From: Arthrobacter silvisoli
GTDB taxonomy: Bacteria; Actinomycetota; Actinomycetes; Actinomycetales; Micrococcaceae
DNA: 64,000 nucleotides
NCBI RefSeq assembly: GCF_003369445.1
Contig: NZ_QRCU01000077.1
Coordinates: 248,001 to 312,000, forward strand
Direction: 5' to 3'
The translations under genes and the position numbers were made by a program. The notes below the pieces were generated by a model. It ran no database searches. It was not told where the DNA came from and worked only from the letters and a program-made list of their open reading frames with translations. This document shows positions 42,060 through 51,474 of this stretch, in pieces (position 1 is the stretch's first letter; each line of letters begins with the position of its first letter).

Positions 42060-43420
42060 GGGGATCCTCTCTCGGATGCGGGTAGTTCTGCTGCCTCGGA
42101 CGGGGCGGGCGGCAGGACGCCGTCGGCGACTGCGCAGAAGCGGCCTTCCGCCACCCGCACGGTCAAGGGTGTGCCGTGGGGTGCCTGCCCTGGACTCCGG
42201 ACGACGTCGTGGCCCACGCCGTCCGGACCGGCCACCTGGACCACCGCGTAGCCGCGGTCCAGGGTCATCTGCGGGGAGAGCGCCCGCACCCTCGCCTTGA
42301 GGTGGTGGACCTGGTCCAGGGCGCGGACGACGGCGGAGCTCACCGCAGTATGCGCATGTTTCCGGAGCCTGTTGATGTCGTCTTCCCGCGCCGTCACCAT
42401 CACTTCCGGCGAGGCCAGCACGGGCCGGGAACGCAGGGCGTGCAGCCGGTCGCTCTCCCGGTCCAGCAGCCGGAGGATGGAACGGTTCAGGTATTCCCGG
42501 GCGACGCGCACCTTGGCCAGTTCCTCGGACACGTCCGGCACAACGCGCTTCGCCGCGTCGGTGGGGGTCGATGCCCGGAGATCCGCGACGTCGTCGAGGA
42601 TCGGCCGGTCCGCTTCATGCCCGATCGCGCTGACCACCGGGGTGGCGGCCGCGGCCACGGCCCGGATGAGCTCTTCGTTGCTGAACGGCAGCAGGTCCTC
42701 CAGGGCGCCGCCGCCGCGGGCGATCACGATGACGTCAACGTGCGGGTCGGCGTCGAGCTTCCGGAGCGCGGCGAGCACCTGGCCCACCGCGGTGTTTCCC
42801 TGCACGGCTACCTCGCGGACATCGAACTCGACGGCGGGCCACCGCAGGGCGGCGTTACGCAACACGTCCTTCTTGGCGTCCGAGTCCCGTCCCGTGATGA
42901 GTCCGATGCGATGCGGAAGGAGGGGCAGGGGTTTTTTCCTGGAGTCCGCGAAGAGGCCTTCGGCGGCCAACGCCTGCCGCAGCTGCTCAATCCTGGCGAG
43001 CAGATCGCCCAGCCCCACGGGACGGATGTCCCGGATGGACATGTTCAGGCGGCCCGTCTTCATCCAGAATTCGGGCTTCACCAGCGCCACGACGCGCGAG
43101 CCGCGCTCCAGCGGCGTCTTCTGGCGGTCAAGGACTGTGGACCAAAGCGACGCCGGCAGCGAGATTTCGGCGTCCGTGTCCCGGAGCGTGGCAAACGCAC
43201 TGCCGCCACGCCGGTTGAGCTCGATGATCTGCGCTTCGATCCAGACGGAGGGAGCCCGCTCGATGTGCGCCTTCAGCTTCCGGGACAACAGATGCAGCGG
43301 CCAAGGATGGTTCGGACTCGTCTCCGCGGCCGTTGCAGGCAGGGTGGACGCGGCTTGGGCTTCCGCCTCCCCGGACCCGGCCCCGCCCATGGCGGTGGCG
43401 CCCATGTCCTCAGCAGCCAT
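42056..43420 (-). CDS. xseA: Exodeoxyribonuclease VII large subunit
   Basis: The 454-aa protein has an OB-fold domain (residues 40-140) and the catalytic domain with IGLITGRDSDAKKDVLRNA, RGGGALEDLLPFSNEELIRA and SAIGHEADRPILDDVADLRASTPTDAAKRV. These are conserved in all XseA proteins. The N-terminal 35 residues are Ala/Gly rich. The enzyme cuts single-stranded DNA into oligonucleotides in repair. Its xseB partner follows with a 4-nt overlap. Confidence 0.95.
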   Translation of the reverse strand: MAAEDMGATAMGGAGSGEAEAQAASTLPATAAETSPNHPWPLHLLSRKLKAHIERAPSVWIEAQIIELNRRGGSAFATLRDTDAEISLPASLWSTVLDRQKTPLERGSRVVALVKPEFWMKTGRLNMSIRDIRPVGLGDLLARIEQLRQALAAEGLFADSRKKPLPLLPHRIGLITGRDSDAKKDVLRNAALRWPAVEFDVREVAVQGNTAVGQVLAALRKLDADPHVDVIVIARGGGALEDLLPFSNEELIRAVAAAATPVVSAIGHEADRPILDDVADLRASTPTDAAKRVVPDVSEELAKVRVAREYLNRSILRLLDRESDRLHALRSRPVLASPEVMVTAREDDINRLRKHAHTAVSSAVVRALDQVHHLKARVRALSPQMTLDRGYAVVQVAGPDGVGHDVVRSPGQAPHGTPLTVRVAEGRFCAVADGVLPPAPSEAAELPASERGSP

Positions 43421-43474
43421 GGGCGGTTCCCCGGCCGGGCGTCAACTGATGCATGGGTTCCGTCCTAGCTGTTC

Positions 43475-43498
43475 TGCTTGCTTGTCTGCTTGCTTGCT
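43475..43498. repeat. 12-bp direct repeat
   Basis: CTGCTTGCTTGT and CTGCTTGCTTGC follow each other in the region before xseA. The inner CTTG period could allow slippage. Confidence 0.6.
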
Positions 43499-43581
43499 AC
43501 TCGATGGGCTGCGACCCGGGATGGTCGGCCGTGCCTGTCAACTCTATCCATACCCTTGCAGGCAGCAATGACATTCAGCCG

Positions 43582-43587
43582 TAGGAT
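43582..43587 (+). promoter_or_regulatory. Putative -10 box of the 306-aa membrane protein gene
   Basis: TAGGAT ends 5 nt before the TTG start at 43593. No ribosome-binding site is present. Confidence 0.35.
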
Positions 43588-43592
43588 GGCAG

Positions 43593-44513
43593 TTGGCCCC
43601 GACCCGAGGATTCCCCTTGCGCACCTTTGTCTCTGCACTCGCAGTGATACTTGCCCTTCTCTTGACCGGATTCGCCGTCCCGGCTGCCTGGACCGAACAC
43701 AACATCGTCCGTGAAGACGGTTTCGTTCAGTTGGCGGACCGGCTGGGGAAGGATCCGGCCTTCCAGGCCCGGCTGGCCGGTATCGCCGTCAGCAACGTCG
43801 AGGCCGGGCTCGAGCTGCCGGCTCCCACCGAAGAGCTCGGAGCTTCGCTTCTCAAGGACGCGGCGAAGCATATGAGCAGTTGGCCCGAGTATCCGAAGGC
43901 CTGGAACGAAACCGTCCGCAGGAGCCACCGGTTGAACTTCGCCGGACCGGCGGCTTCCTCTGCCGATGGTTCCACGCAGTCCGGCGGTACGGCCTCCGGA
44001 GACTCTTCCGCGGAGGCATCCCTGGTCCTCGACCTTGGGCCGTTGATGCACCTTCTCGGCGACAAACTCCGCGCCGCCACGGGCGTGCAGCTCACTGTGC
44101 CCGACACTGCAGTCGTCGGTATCGGCGGACCGTCCCAGCGGCAGGTGGTGGACCGGGTGTCCACCTACGCGCCGATGTGGTGGCCGGCGGGCATCGGAGC
44201 CGCGATGGCACTGGCCCTGGCAGTCCTGGCGGCCCGACGCCGGTCTGCGGTGCTCGTGTGCGCCGGTATCGGTCTGGCAGTCCTTGCCGGTATCTGGCAG
44301 GCTTCCGCGGTACTGTTCGGCGGCGTCGCTTCCGCTGGACTCGGGGAGAGCGCCATGGGTTCCCTCTTCGCCCGCGAACTCATCGCCTCGTCGATCGACG
44401 GATTTGCGCCTTGGGTTACCACGACGGCGCTGAGCGGCGGGGCGTTGTTCCTCGCGGGCATCCTCGGCCTGGTCGTGCGGCGCAGGAGGAACGCACCGGC
44501 TGCGGTCAGGTGA
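43593..44513 (+). CDS. Membrane protein of unknown function
   Basis: This 306-aa protein has a first TM helix near residues 12-32, an extracytoplasmic region of about 150 residues containing a low-complexity Ser/Gly patch, and three TM helices in the C-terminal third (about residues 190-290), ending in VVRRRRNAPAAVR. I do not recognise a family. It is probably leaderless with a TTG start. It lies between xseA (divergent) and ispH (same strand). Confidence 0.7.
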   Translation: MAPTRGFPLRTFVSALAVILALLLTGFAVPAAWTEHNIVREDGFVQLADRLGKDPAFQARLAGIAVSNVEAGLELPAPTEELGASLLKDAAKHMSSWPEYPKAWNETVRRSHRLNFAGPAASSADGSTQSGGTASGDSSAEASLVLDLGPLMHLLGDKLRAATGVQLTVPDTAVVGIGGPSQRQVVDRVSTYAPMWWPAGIGAAMALALAVLAARRRSAVLVCAGIGLAVLAGIWQASAVLFGGVASAGLGESAMGSLFARELIASSIDGFAPWVTTTALSGGALFLAGILGLVVRRRRNAPAAVR

Positions 44514-44550
44514 CTGCCGGAACGCGGCCGGACGCTCCGCGGGCTCCCGG

Positions 44551-44556
44551 TAGCAT
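44551..44556 (+). promoter_or_regulatory. Putative -10 box of ispH
   Basis: TAGCAT ends 6 nt before the ATG at 44563. No matching -35 is found. Confidence 0.4.
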
Positions 44557-44562
44557 GGAGGG

Positions 44563-45648
44563 ATGAGCAGCTCCGCAGTGTCCGTACCGATGCCCACCAT
44601 CCCGCGCCGGCGGAGGTCCCCGGAAGAAGTGCTGGCTGCCGCCCCCGTTTCGGGGCCCAAGCGCGTCCTTCTCGCCGCACCGCGCGGCTACTGCGCCGGC
44701 GTCGACCGCGCGGTCATCGCCGTCGAGAAGGCCCTGGAGCATTACGGCCCGCCCGTTTACGTCCGCAAGCAGATCGTCCACAACGTCCACGTGGTCACCT
44801 CGTTGGAGGAAAAGGGCGCAATTTTCGTCGACGAAACCGATGAGGTGCCCGAAGGCGCCCTCGTGATTTTTTCCGCCCATGGTGTCTCGCCCGCAGTGGT
44901 GCAGTCCGCCGAAGACCGTGGCCTGCGCACCATCGATGCGACCTGCCCCCTCGTGACCAAGGTCCACCGGGAAGCCGTACGCTTCGCCAAGGAGGACTAC
45001 GACATCCTGCTGATCGGCCACGACGGCCACGAGGAAGTCGAAGGCACCGCGGGGGAGGCCCCGGACCACATCCAGATCATCAACGGTCCGCACGAGGTGG
45101 ACCAGGTCACGGTCCGCAACCCGGAAAAGACCATCTGGCTGTCCCAGACCACCCTGAGCGTGGACGAGACCATGGAGACGGTGCGGCTTCTCAAGAAGCG
45201 CTTCCCCACGCTGCAGGACCCGCCCAGCGACGACATCTGCTACGCCACCACCAACCGCCAGGTGGCCATCAAGAAGATTGCCCCGCAGGCGGACCTGGTG
45301 ATCGTGGTGGGTTCGGCGAACTCCTCCAATTCGGTGCGCCTCGTGGAGGTTGCCCTCGAGTACGGCGCCAAGGCCTCGCACCGTGTGGACTTCGCCAACG
45401 AGGTGGATGAGGCCTGGTTCGAAGGCGTAGCCACGATCGGCGTCACCTCGGGGGCATCCGTTCCCGAGGTCCTGGTCCAGGACGTCCTCCGCCTCCTTGC
45501 AGAGTACGGCTATGGCTCCGTGGAGGAAGTCGTCACGGCCGAGGAGGACCTGCTTTTCTCCCTGCCGAAGGAACTGCGGGCCACGCTCAAGGCCGCCGGG
45601 GACGTTTCCCGCGCCCTGGGCGGGCGCGGGAACCGTCCCAACTCCTGA
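44563..45648 (+). CDS. ispH: 4-hydroxy-3-methylbut-2-enyl diphosphate reductase
   Basis: IspH makes IPP and DMAPP in the last step of the MEP pathway and carries a [4Fe-4S] cluster. The three cluster cysteines are C44 (PRGYCAGV), C128 (DATCPLV) and C226 (DDICYATTNRQ). FSAHGVSP and HDGHEEVEG hold the substrate-binding residues. The 361-aa length includes a short N-terminal extension and a tail of about 30 residues typical of actinobacteria. The gene is probably leaderless. Confidence 0.97.
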   Translation: MSSSAVSVPMPTIPRRRRSPEEVLAAAPVSGPKRVLLAAPRGYCAGVDRAVIAVEKALEHYGPPVYVRKQIVHNVHVVTSLEEKGAIFVDETDEVPEGALVIFSAHGVSPAVVQSAEDRGLRTIDATCPLVTKVHREAVRFAKEDYDILLIGHDGHEEVEGTAGEAPDHIQIINGPHEVDQVTVRNPEKTIWLSQTTLSVDETMETVRLLKKRFPTLQDPPSDDICYATTNRQVAIKKIAPQADLVIVVGSANSSNSVRLVEVALEYGAKASHRVDFANEVDEAWFEGVATIGVTSGASVPEVLVQDVLRLLAEYGYGSVEEVVTAEEDLLFSLPKELRATLKAAGDVSRALGGRGNRPNS

Positions 45649-45674
45649 CTTTCTTCGCCTGCTCCTAGGCCTTC

Positions 45675-46907
45675 CTAGGCCGCGGATTCCTCGTCGCGCT
45701 CCGGTAGTCCCGGTGTTTCCCGGAGCTCGGGTGCGGCGAGGGTCCGCGGAACCACTTCGACGGCGGCGGGTACCGCCAGTCCCTCGGTGTCCATGGCGTT
45801 CAGCTTCCTTGCCGTGGGAAGGACCCTTGCCTCCAGTGTTCCGACCAAGGCGTTATAGCGGTCCACTGACGTTTTCAGGGAACTGCCCAGACGGCCGACA
45901 TTCTCGCCCAAGGTACCCATGCGGTCGTAGAGCTGCTGGGCGAGTTCAAACAGCTGCCTGGCGTTGTCCGTGAGCACATCCTGCCGCCAGGTGAAGGCCA
46001 CCGACTTAAGCACCGCCAGCAGCGTGCCGGGGGAGGCAAGCACCACGTTGCGCGACAATGCATGGTCCAGCAGGGCAGGGTCCGCTTCCAAAGCCGCGGC
46101 CAGAATGGACTCCGCGGGAAGGAAGCACACCACGAGTTCGGGGGAGTTGCCGGGAATGTCCCAGTACTTCTTGGAACTCAGGGCATCAACATGGGACTTC
46201 AGCGCCTTGGCGTGTGCCGCCAGCAGATCGCTGCCACCCTGAGCCGCACCGGCGGCGCCCTGTGCGCCGGAAGACACGCCCTCCTGCGCAGCAAGATACG
46301 CAGCCAGTGGCACCTTGGCGTCAACCACCAGCTGCTTGCCGCCGGGAAGCTGGACTACAAGGTCCGGACGCAGCGAGGCGTCACCGGACACGGCATGGAC
46401 CTGCTCCTGGAAATCGACGTGCCGGAGCATGCCCGCGGCCTCCACCACCCGCCGCAACTGGACCTCGCCCCATTGCCCGCGCGCGCTGTTGGAGCGCAGT
46501 GCCGAAGCAAGGGCGTGGGTGGAGCGCAGGAGCTGTTCATCAGAGAGGCGGGCCTCCTGCAGCTGCTGTGCCAGCTGGCCGTACTGTTCCAGCCGGTCCC
46601 GTTCAAGGAGCGAGACCTGCTGCTGGACTGCCGACAGCTTTTCTGCCACCGGCGCGAGGGCTCGCAGTACGTTGCCGTCCTGGTTCCGGGCCGCACCGAG
46701 CTCGCGGTTCTGCGCGAGCAGAAGGTTCCGCTCGGCGTCGGCGGCCGCATAACCGGCGGAGACTTCCGCCAGACGCGCAGACACGCCGTCGAAATCCGCT
46801 TCCAACGCGGCACTGCGCCGCCGGAAGGCGACAAAGCCACCGCCCAGGCCGAGCGCCGCCCCGAGCAGCAGCATGAACAACGCCAACAAGACCACAAATC
46901 CATCCAT
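45675..46907 (-). CDS. rmuC: DNA recombination protein RmuC
   Basis: The 410-aa protein has one N-terminal TM helix (about residues 3-30), a coiled coil (35-110) and the RmuC core with RGQWGEVQLRRVVEAAGM, RPDLVVQLPGGKQLVVDAKVPL and ISRNVVLASPGTLLAVLK type motifs. RmuC limits inversions at short inverted repeats. The ATG at 46907 has GGTGGGGG upstream; the longer frame to 47084 runs into ychF. It is divergent from ychF. Confidence 0.93.
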   Translation of the reverse strand: MDGFVVLLALFMLLLGAALGLGGGFVAFRRRSAALEADFDGVSARLAEVSAGYAAADAERNLLLAQNRELGAARNQDGNVLRALAPVAEKLSAVQQQVSLLERDRLEQYGQLAQQLQEARLSDEQLLRSTHALASALRSNSARGQWGEVQLRRVVEAAGMLRHVDFQEQVHAVSGDASLRPDLVVQLPGGKQLVVDAKVPLAAYLAAQEGVSSGAQGAAGAAQGGSDLLAAHAKALKSHVDALSSKKYWDIPGNSPELVVCFLPAESILAAALEADPALLDHALSRNVVLASPGTLLAVLKSVAFTWRQDVLTDNARQLFELAQQLYDRMGTLGENVGRLGSSLKTSVDRYNALVGTLEARVLPTARKLNAMDTEGLAVPAAVEVVPRTLAAPELRETPGLPERDEESAA

Positions 46908-46996
46908 GCCCCCACCTTCGCAGAAGGCCCGGACATTTTTGGGACCGGCGCCTCCCAGGGCGTGGAACGGCAACGCGTGCCAGCCCCTGCAAGAGG

Positions 46997-47002
46997 TAGA
47001 AT
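46997..47002 (+). promoter_or_regulatory. Putative -10 box of ychF
   Basis: TAGAAT ends 8 nt before the GTG at 47011, giving a leaderless or nearly leaderless mRNA. Confidence 0.4.
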
Positions 47003-47010
47003 CAATCCTC

Positions 47011-48096
47011 GTGGCTCTTACTATTGGCATCGTCGGACTGCCCAACGTCGGCAAATCAACCCTCTTCAACGCACTGACCCGCAACCAGGTCCTCGCGGCG
47101 AACTACCCGTTCGCAACGATCGAACCGAACGTCGGCGTCGTGAGCCTGCCCGATCCCCGGCTCCAGCAGCTCGCCGATATCTTCGGTTCGCAGCGGCTCC
47201 TGCCGGCCACTGTGTCCTTCGTGGACATCGCAGGCATCGTCAAGGGCGCATCCGAAGGCGAAGGCCTGGGCAACCAGTTCCTGGCCAACATCCGCGAGGC
47301 CGAAGCGATCGCCCAGGTCATCCGTGTGTTCGATGACCCCGATGTGGTGCACGTCGACGGCAAGGTCGATCCGGGCTCGGACATGGAGACCATCAACACC
47401 GAGCTCATCCTGGCCGATCTGCAGACGATCGAAAAAGCCATCCCGCGCATCGAAAAAGAAGTCAAGATGAAGAAGCGCGAGGCCGCCGAACTCGCGGCCA
47501 TCGAGGCCGCCAAGGTGGTCCTCGAACGCGGCGACACCATCTTCTCCTCGGTCAAGAGCGACAAGCTCGAACTTGAGCACCTCAAGGAACTCAGCCTCCT
47601 GACCGCCAAGCCCTTCATCTACGTCTTCAACGCCGACGAAGGCATCCTCGGCAGCCCGGAGAAGCAGGAAGAACTCCGTGCCATGGTTGCACCGGCCGAC
47701 TGCATCTTCCTGGACGCCAAGCTTGAAGCGGACCTGGTGGAACTCGACGAGGCCGAAGCCCGCGAAATGCTCGAAATGAACGGCCAGGACGAATCCGGCC
47801 TTGACCAGTTGGCCCGCGTGGGCTTCCACACCCTCGGCCTGCAGACCTACCTCACCGCCGGACCCAAGGAAGCACGAGCCTGGACCATCCACCAGGGCGA
47901 CACCGCACCGCAGGCCGCCGGCGTGATCCACAGCGACTTCCAGCGCGGCTTCATCAAGGCCGAAGTGGTCTCCTTCAACGACCTGATCGATGCCGGCTCC
48001 ATGAGCGAAGCCAAGTCCCGCGGCAAGGTCCGGATCGAAGGCAAGGACTACGTGATGGCCGACGGCGACGTGGTGGAGTTCCGGTTTAACGTCTAG
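47011..48096 (+). CDS. ychF: Redox-regulated ATPase YchF/Ola1
   Basis: The 361-aa protein has an Obg-like P-loop domain with GLPNVGKSTLFNALT, the helical insertion (130-200) and a C-terminal TGS domain ending MADGDVVEFRFNV. YchF binds ribosomes and hydrolyses ATP rather than GTP. The GTG at 47011 gives the typical MALTIGIVGLPN start; the longer frame from 46873 runs into the divergent rmuC gene. Confidence 0.96.
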   Translation: MALTIGIVGLPNVGKSTLFNALTRNQVLAANYPFATIEPNVGVVSLPDPRLQQLADIFGSQRLLPATVSFVDIAGIVKGASEGEGLGNQFLANIREAEAIAQVIRVFDDPDVVHVDGKVDPGSDMETINTELILADLQTIEKAIPRIEKEVKMKKREAAELAAIEAAKVVLERGDTIFSSVKSDKLELEHLKELSLLTAKPFIYVFNADEGILGSPEKQEELRAMVAPADCIFLDAKLEADLVELDEAEAREMLEMNGQDESGLDQLARVGFHTLGLQTYLTAGPKEARAWTIHQGDTAPQAAGVIHSDFQRGFIKAEVVSFNDLIDAGSMSEAKSRGKVRIEGKDYVMADGDVVEFRFNV

Positions 48097-48131
48097 CAAG
48101 TCCTGCTGCCAGCAAGCCGGACGATTGCCGG

Positions 48132-48911
48132 CTACCCCCGACCGGCGACATCCTGGCTGAGGATGCCCGGCCAGGTTTCGACATCTTCCGGGGTGCTGGC
48201 GACCGCCAGTGTAGCGTTCGGGAGCAGGCCGGCAAGGGACTCCGCCGTTGACAGCGGGTGGCCGGGATCATCGATCCACGCCAGGATCGTCGTCGGCACG
48301 CCGATTCGGGCGATGCACTCAGGGGCAGGCAGATCGCTGAATGCCGCGCCTCGAAACAACGACGGCAAGAGGGCATCGGCAACATCCGGCACCGTCTCCG
48401 GCGCACCAATCGTGGCCGGCGGCGGTGTCGCTCCGCGGGTGGCGGCGAGGAACGCCTCGACCCCGACAGATTCGATAAGCTCGGCGGCCATCCGGTAGTT
48501 TCCGGCCTGTGCAGCCCGGGTTTCCCACGCCGTCGGCGGCACCATGAGCGTGAGCCCGGCAAAGCGGTCCGGCTCACGGGAAGCGGCATGCAAAAGCGTG
48601 CCGGCGCCCATGGAGGGACCGACTCCGTGGACACGTTCGCCCGGGAACCAGTGATCGAGCAGTCGCAGGAGGTCCTCGGCCAGGTTTTGCCATTGATAGT
48701 CCTCGGGGACCTTCCGTCCCGTCGACCGGCCATGGCCCCGCGCGTCGTACCGCAGCAGCCGGGTTCCACTGAGCCCCCTGCCGAGGTCGAGGTTGAGCAC
48801 CCGATCGCGCGCGCGGCTTGAGGTAAGGCCATGCAGTTGGACAACCGGGTGTCCACCTTCGTTGCTCAATGCAACCGCGAGCTCGGCCCCGGGAACCTCG
48901 AAAGTCGGCAT
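48132..48911 (-). CDS. Alpha/beta hydrolase
   Basis: This 259-aa protein has the alpha/beta hydrolase fold with oxyanion motif LHGLTSSR, nucleophile S100 in GVGPSMGAG, and the acid/His in the C-terminal IDDPGHPLSTAE. Substrate unknown. It is convergent with ychF (35 nt gap) and divergent from the condensation-GNAT gene. Confidence 0.85.
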   Translation of the reverse strand: MPTFEVPGAELAVALSNEGGHPVVQLHGLTSSRARDRVLNLDLGRGLSGTRLLRYDARGHGRSTGRKVPEDYQWQNLAEDLLRLLDHWFPGERVHGVGPSMGAGTLLHAASREPDRFAGLTLMVPPTAWETRAAQAGNYRMAAELIESVGVEAFLAATRGATPPPATIGAPETVPDVADALLPSLFRGAAFSDLPAPECIARIGVPTTILAWIDDPGHPLSTAESLAGLLPNATLAVASTPEDVETWPGILSQDVAGRG

Positions 48912-48983
48912 CAGGCCCCTCGTTTCGTGACTGGCGGCATCGCCTCGAGCGGCCGCGTTGAGTATTCAGGTTAACCGGGGCGA

Positions 48984-48989
48984 TAGGAT
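48984..48989 (+). promoter_or_regulatory. Putative -10 box of the condensation-GNAT gene
   Basis: TAGGAT ends 6 nt before the ATG at 48996. Confidence 0.4.
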
Positions 48990-48995
48990 ACAGCC

Positions 48996-50762
48996 ATGCG
49001 CCTGACCAACGTCACGCACCTGCGCCTGCCGTTCGGACGACTTTGGGGCTACGACGTCAGCGTCTCTGCGCCCAAGCGACGCCTTCCAGTGTCTTTTGAC
49101 CAGCGGCTCCATGTGGGTGCCGGCGAACGCCCCGGCTCCTGGATGGCCTTGTCTTTCAGGCTGTCTTCCCCCACCCGTCGTGAGTCAATTGCCGATGCCT
49201 GGCTGGCCGTCGTCGCCAGGCACGGCACACTGCGCACGGCATTTGTGCCCGGTGCCGATGGTGAGCCGGAGCTCCACGAGATCGAGATCGGTCCGGGAAG
49301 CTGGGTTGAGCATCAGATCTCACCCGGGCAGGCCGTCAATGACGCGGTGCGGGACATTCTCGACGCCGCATGTTCGCCCTACGCACAGCCCTCCCACCGG
49401 CTGTGCCTGCTGGAGACCGCTGCTGGACTTACCGTGGTGATTGCGGCCGACCACGCGCACGTCGATATGTGGTCCATGCTGGTGATTGCGCGCGACCTGC
49501 TGTCGGCGCTCGATGCCGGCAAGTCGGGCCGTGGGCTGTTTCCCGGTCCAGTGCCGGCCTTCGAGGAACACACCCAAGCACTGCTGGACCGGAACGCGGC
49601 ACCGGACCACGTCCGACACCGCTGGCAAGACATCATCGGGGACAGCGGCGGCGTTATGCCGCGGTTCCCGCTTCCGTTGGGTGCGCCCGCCCCGCAGCGG
49701 GAGCGTGTGGAAGTACGCGACGTGTTCGATCTCGACGACGGTGCCGCGTTTGCTGCGCAGGCCCGCGACGACGGTGTCTCGACTCTCGCACTCGCTGTTG
49801 TCGCGATGACTGCGGTCACCCGTGAGCTGGCGGGAACCCCGCTGCGGGCTGTCTTTCCCGTGCACAGCCGCTTCGACAGCAACTGGCATGATTCAGTCGG
49901 CTGGTTCATTACCAACTCGGTGCTTGAATCGGGAGTCGCAGAACCGCGCGCCGCGGCCGCTGCGGTTAAGGAAGCTGTGCAACTTGGTTCGTGGCCGCTC
50001 GCTGACGTGCTCGCTCCATGGGGCGGCATGCCCGTAGCCCCCGGCATGTTCGCGATCTCCTGGCTGGACCTGCGCAGACTGCCGGTGCGAATCGACTCCG
50101 TCGGCCTCGACGCCCAATATGTGGGCGCGACAATCGATACCGATGGCGTGATGCTTTGGTTCATCCTGGACGAGTCCGGTCTGCACTTGAGGTGCCGTTA
50201 TCCCGACACCGTTGAGGCTCGACGCAACGTCGGCGGCTGGCTCGATCTGCTGGTCGCTCGTTTGCAGGCGGATGCGCGGTCCTCGGTTCGGGGGCTGCTG
50301 CGGGTGGCGGGCCGGACCTTCAGGCTGGAACGGGCGGGTCGCGATGACGTAGCAGCCATTGCCGCGCTGCTGTCTGATGACGAGTTCGGACCCGAACGTG
50401 AGGGCGTCGAGCTCGAACGATACGAGGCAGCCTACGACGTGGTTGTCCGCGACCGTTCCAACTATCTGGGGGTTGTCCGCAATGGCGCCGGTCGCATCGT
50501 TGCCACGATGCAGTTGACCATCATTCCGGGTCTTTCCAGGGGCGGTTCTTCCCGACTGCAGATCGAGGGATTGCGAGTTGCGGCCTCGGAACGTTCACGC
50601 GGCCTGGGCACCGCGATGCTTGAGTGGGCACACAATTTTGGGCGTGCGCGCGGGGCGCAACTGGCACAGGTGACCACCGACGAAGCTCGGGAGCGGGCTC
50701 GGGCCTTCTATACCCGACTCGGATATCGGACTGCCCACGTGGGCCTGAAACGGAACATATAG
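48996..50762 (+). CDS. Condensation-domain-like protein fused to GNAT acetyltransferase
   Basis: This 588-aa protein has an N-terminal condensation/acyltransferase-like region (about 1-430). The HHxxxDG motif appears as DHAHVDM at 152-158, so the catalytic His (H153) and Asp (D157) remain but the first His and the Gly are replaced. SVGWFITNSV around residue 305 corresponds to the second conserved motif. A GNAT domain follows (about 440-588) with an acetyl-CoA loop in ASERSRGLGTAML. No adenylation or carrier-protein genes lie nearby. It may acylate a small molecule or peptide; the substrate is unknown. Confidence 0.72.
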   Translation: MRLTNVTHLRLPFGRLWGYDVSVSAPKRRLPVSFDQRLHVGAGERPGSWMALSFRLSSPTRRESIADAWLAVVARHGTLRTAFVPGADGEPELHEIEIGPGSWVEHQISPGQAVNDAVRDILDAACSPYAQPSHRLCLLETAAGLTVVIAADHAHVDMWSMLVIARDLLSALDAGKSGRGLFPGPVPAFEEHTQALLDRNAAPDHVRHRWQDIIGDSGGVMPRFPLPLGAPAPQRERVEVRDVFDLDDGAAFAAQARDDGVSTLALAVVAMTAVTRELAGTPLRAVFPVHSRFDSNWHDSVGWFITNSVLESGVAEPRAAAAAVKEAVQLGSWPLADVLAPWGGMPVAPGMFAISWLDLRRLPVRIDSVGLDAQYVGATIDTDGVMLWFILDESGLHLRCRYPDTVEARRNVGGWLDLLVARLQADARSSVRGLLRVAGRTFRLERAGRDDVAAIAALLSDDEFGPEREGVELERYEAAYDVVVRDRSNYLGVVRNGAGRIVATMQLTIIPGLSRGGSSRLQIEGLRVAASERSRGLGTAMLEWAHNFGRARGAQLAQVTTDEARERARAFYTRLGYRTAHVGLKRNI

Positions 50763-50955
50763 GGGTCTTTCCCTGCGCTGGTGGCCGCTGCTCGTCAGGC
50801 AGCGGCGGAACAGGCGCGGATTGCGGTTGGAGGCTAACGTCGACCGCCGGTGTCAGTGCGGAAGGATCTCCTGTCGCCAAAAGCAACCCACGGTGTTATC
50901 CACATACGCGAATGCAGCAGTTACGTGCTGCCTGCAGTCCGGCGATGCTTGGCGA

Positions 50956-51474
50956 ATGGGAATCAGATACTACGCATACGCATTCGACGGAAAGCTGACC
51001 GAGCAGGTGCTTGCAGATCCGCTCGGCTTTCTCTCCGACGATCCGCTCGCCGATGCATGGGGATTCGAACACGGTGCCACCATCAGCACCCCGACCTTCG
51101 AACAAGCAGTACCTGAGCGGGACATGCTGTACCTCGACAAGGCCTGGCGGCATCTGCAATTCTTCACCTCTCCGGTGGAACCAGGACTGCCGCCCCGTCC
51201 TGCCTTCCGGATGTTCGAAGGTGAGGTAGCTATGCATGACATGGGCTGGGATCCTTGGGTGCGGACATTGACCCCGCCGGACGTCTTCACCGTCGCAAGG
51301 GATTTGGAAGATGTCACCGACGACGAATTGGAGCTGCGGCTGCGGGAATCCTCTTTCTTCAGCCGGGATCCTGAGGGCGAAGTCGGCTATGCCGTGAACT
51401 ATCTTCGGCAGGCTCAGGCCTTTGTCACGAACCTCGCTGCTGAGGGCCGTGGAATGGTCTACATGATCGGGTAG
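50956..51474 (+). CDS. DUF1877 (YfbM-like) family protein
   Basis: This 172-aa protein starts MGIRYYAYAFDGKL and has the pattern LYLDKAWRHLQFF, typical of YfbM/DUF1877 proteins, which are small cytoplasmic proteins of unknown role. The ATG was chosen because upstream residues show no similarity. Some codons are less GC-biased than in neighbouring genes. It lies 193 nt after the condensation-GNAT gene. I see no motif for catalysis. Confidence 0.7.
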   Translation: MGIRYYAYAFDGKLTEQVLADPLGFLSDDPLADAWGFEHGATISTPTFEQAVPERDMLYLDKAWRHLQFFTSPVEPGLPPRPAFRMFEGEVAMHDMGWDPWVRTLTPPDVFTVARDLEDVTDDELELRLRESSFFSRDPEGEVGYAVNYLRQAQAFVTNLAAEGRGMVYMIG

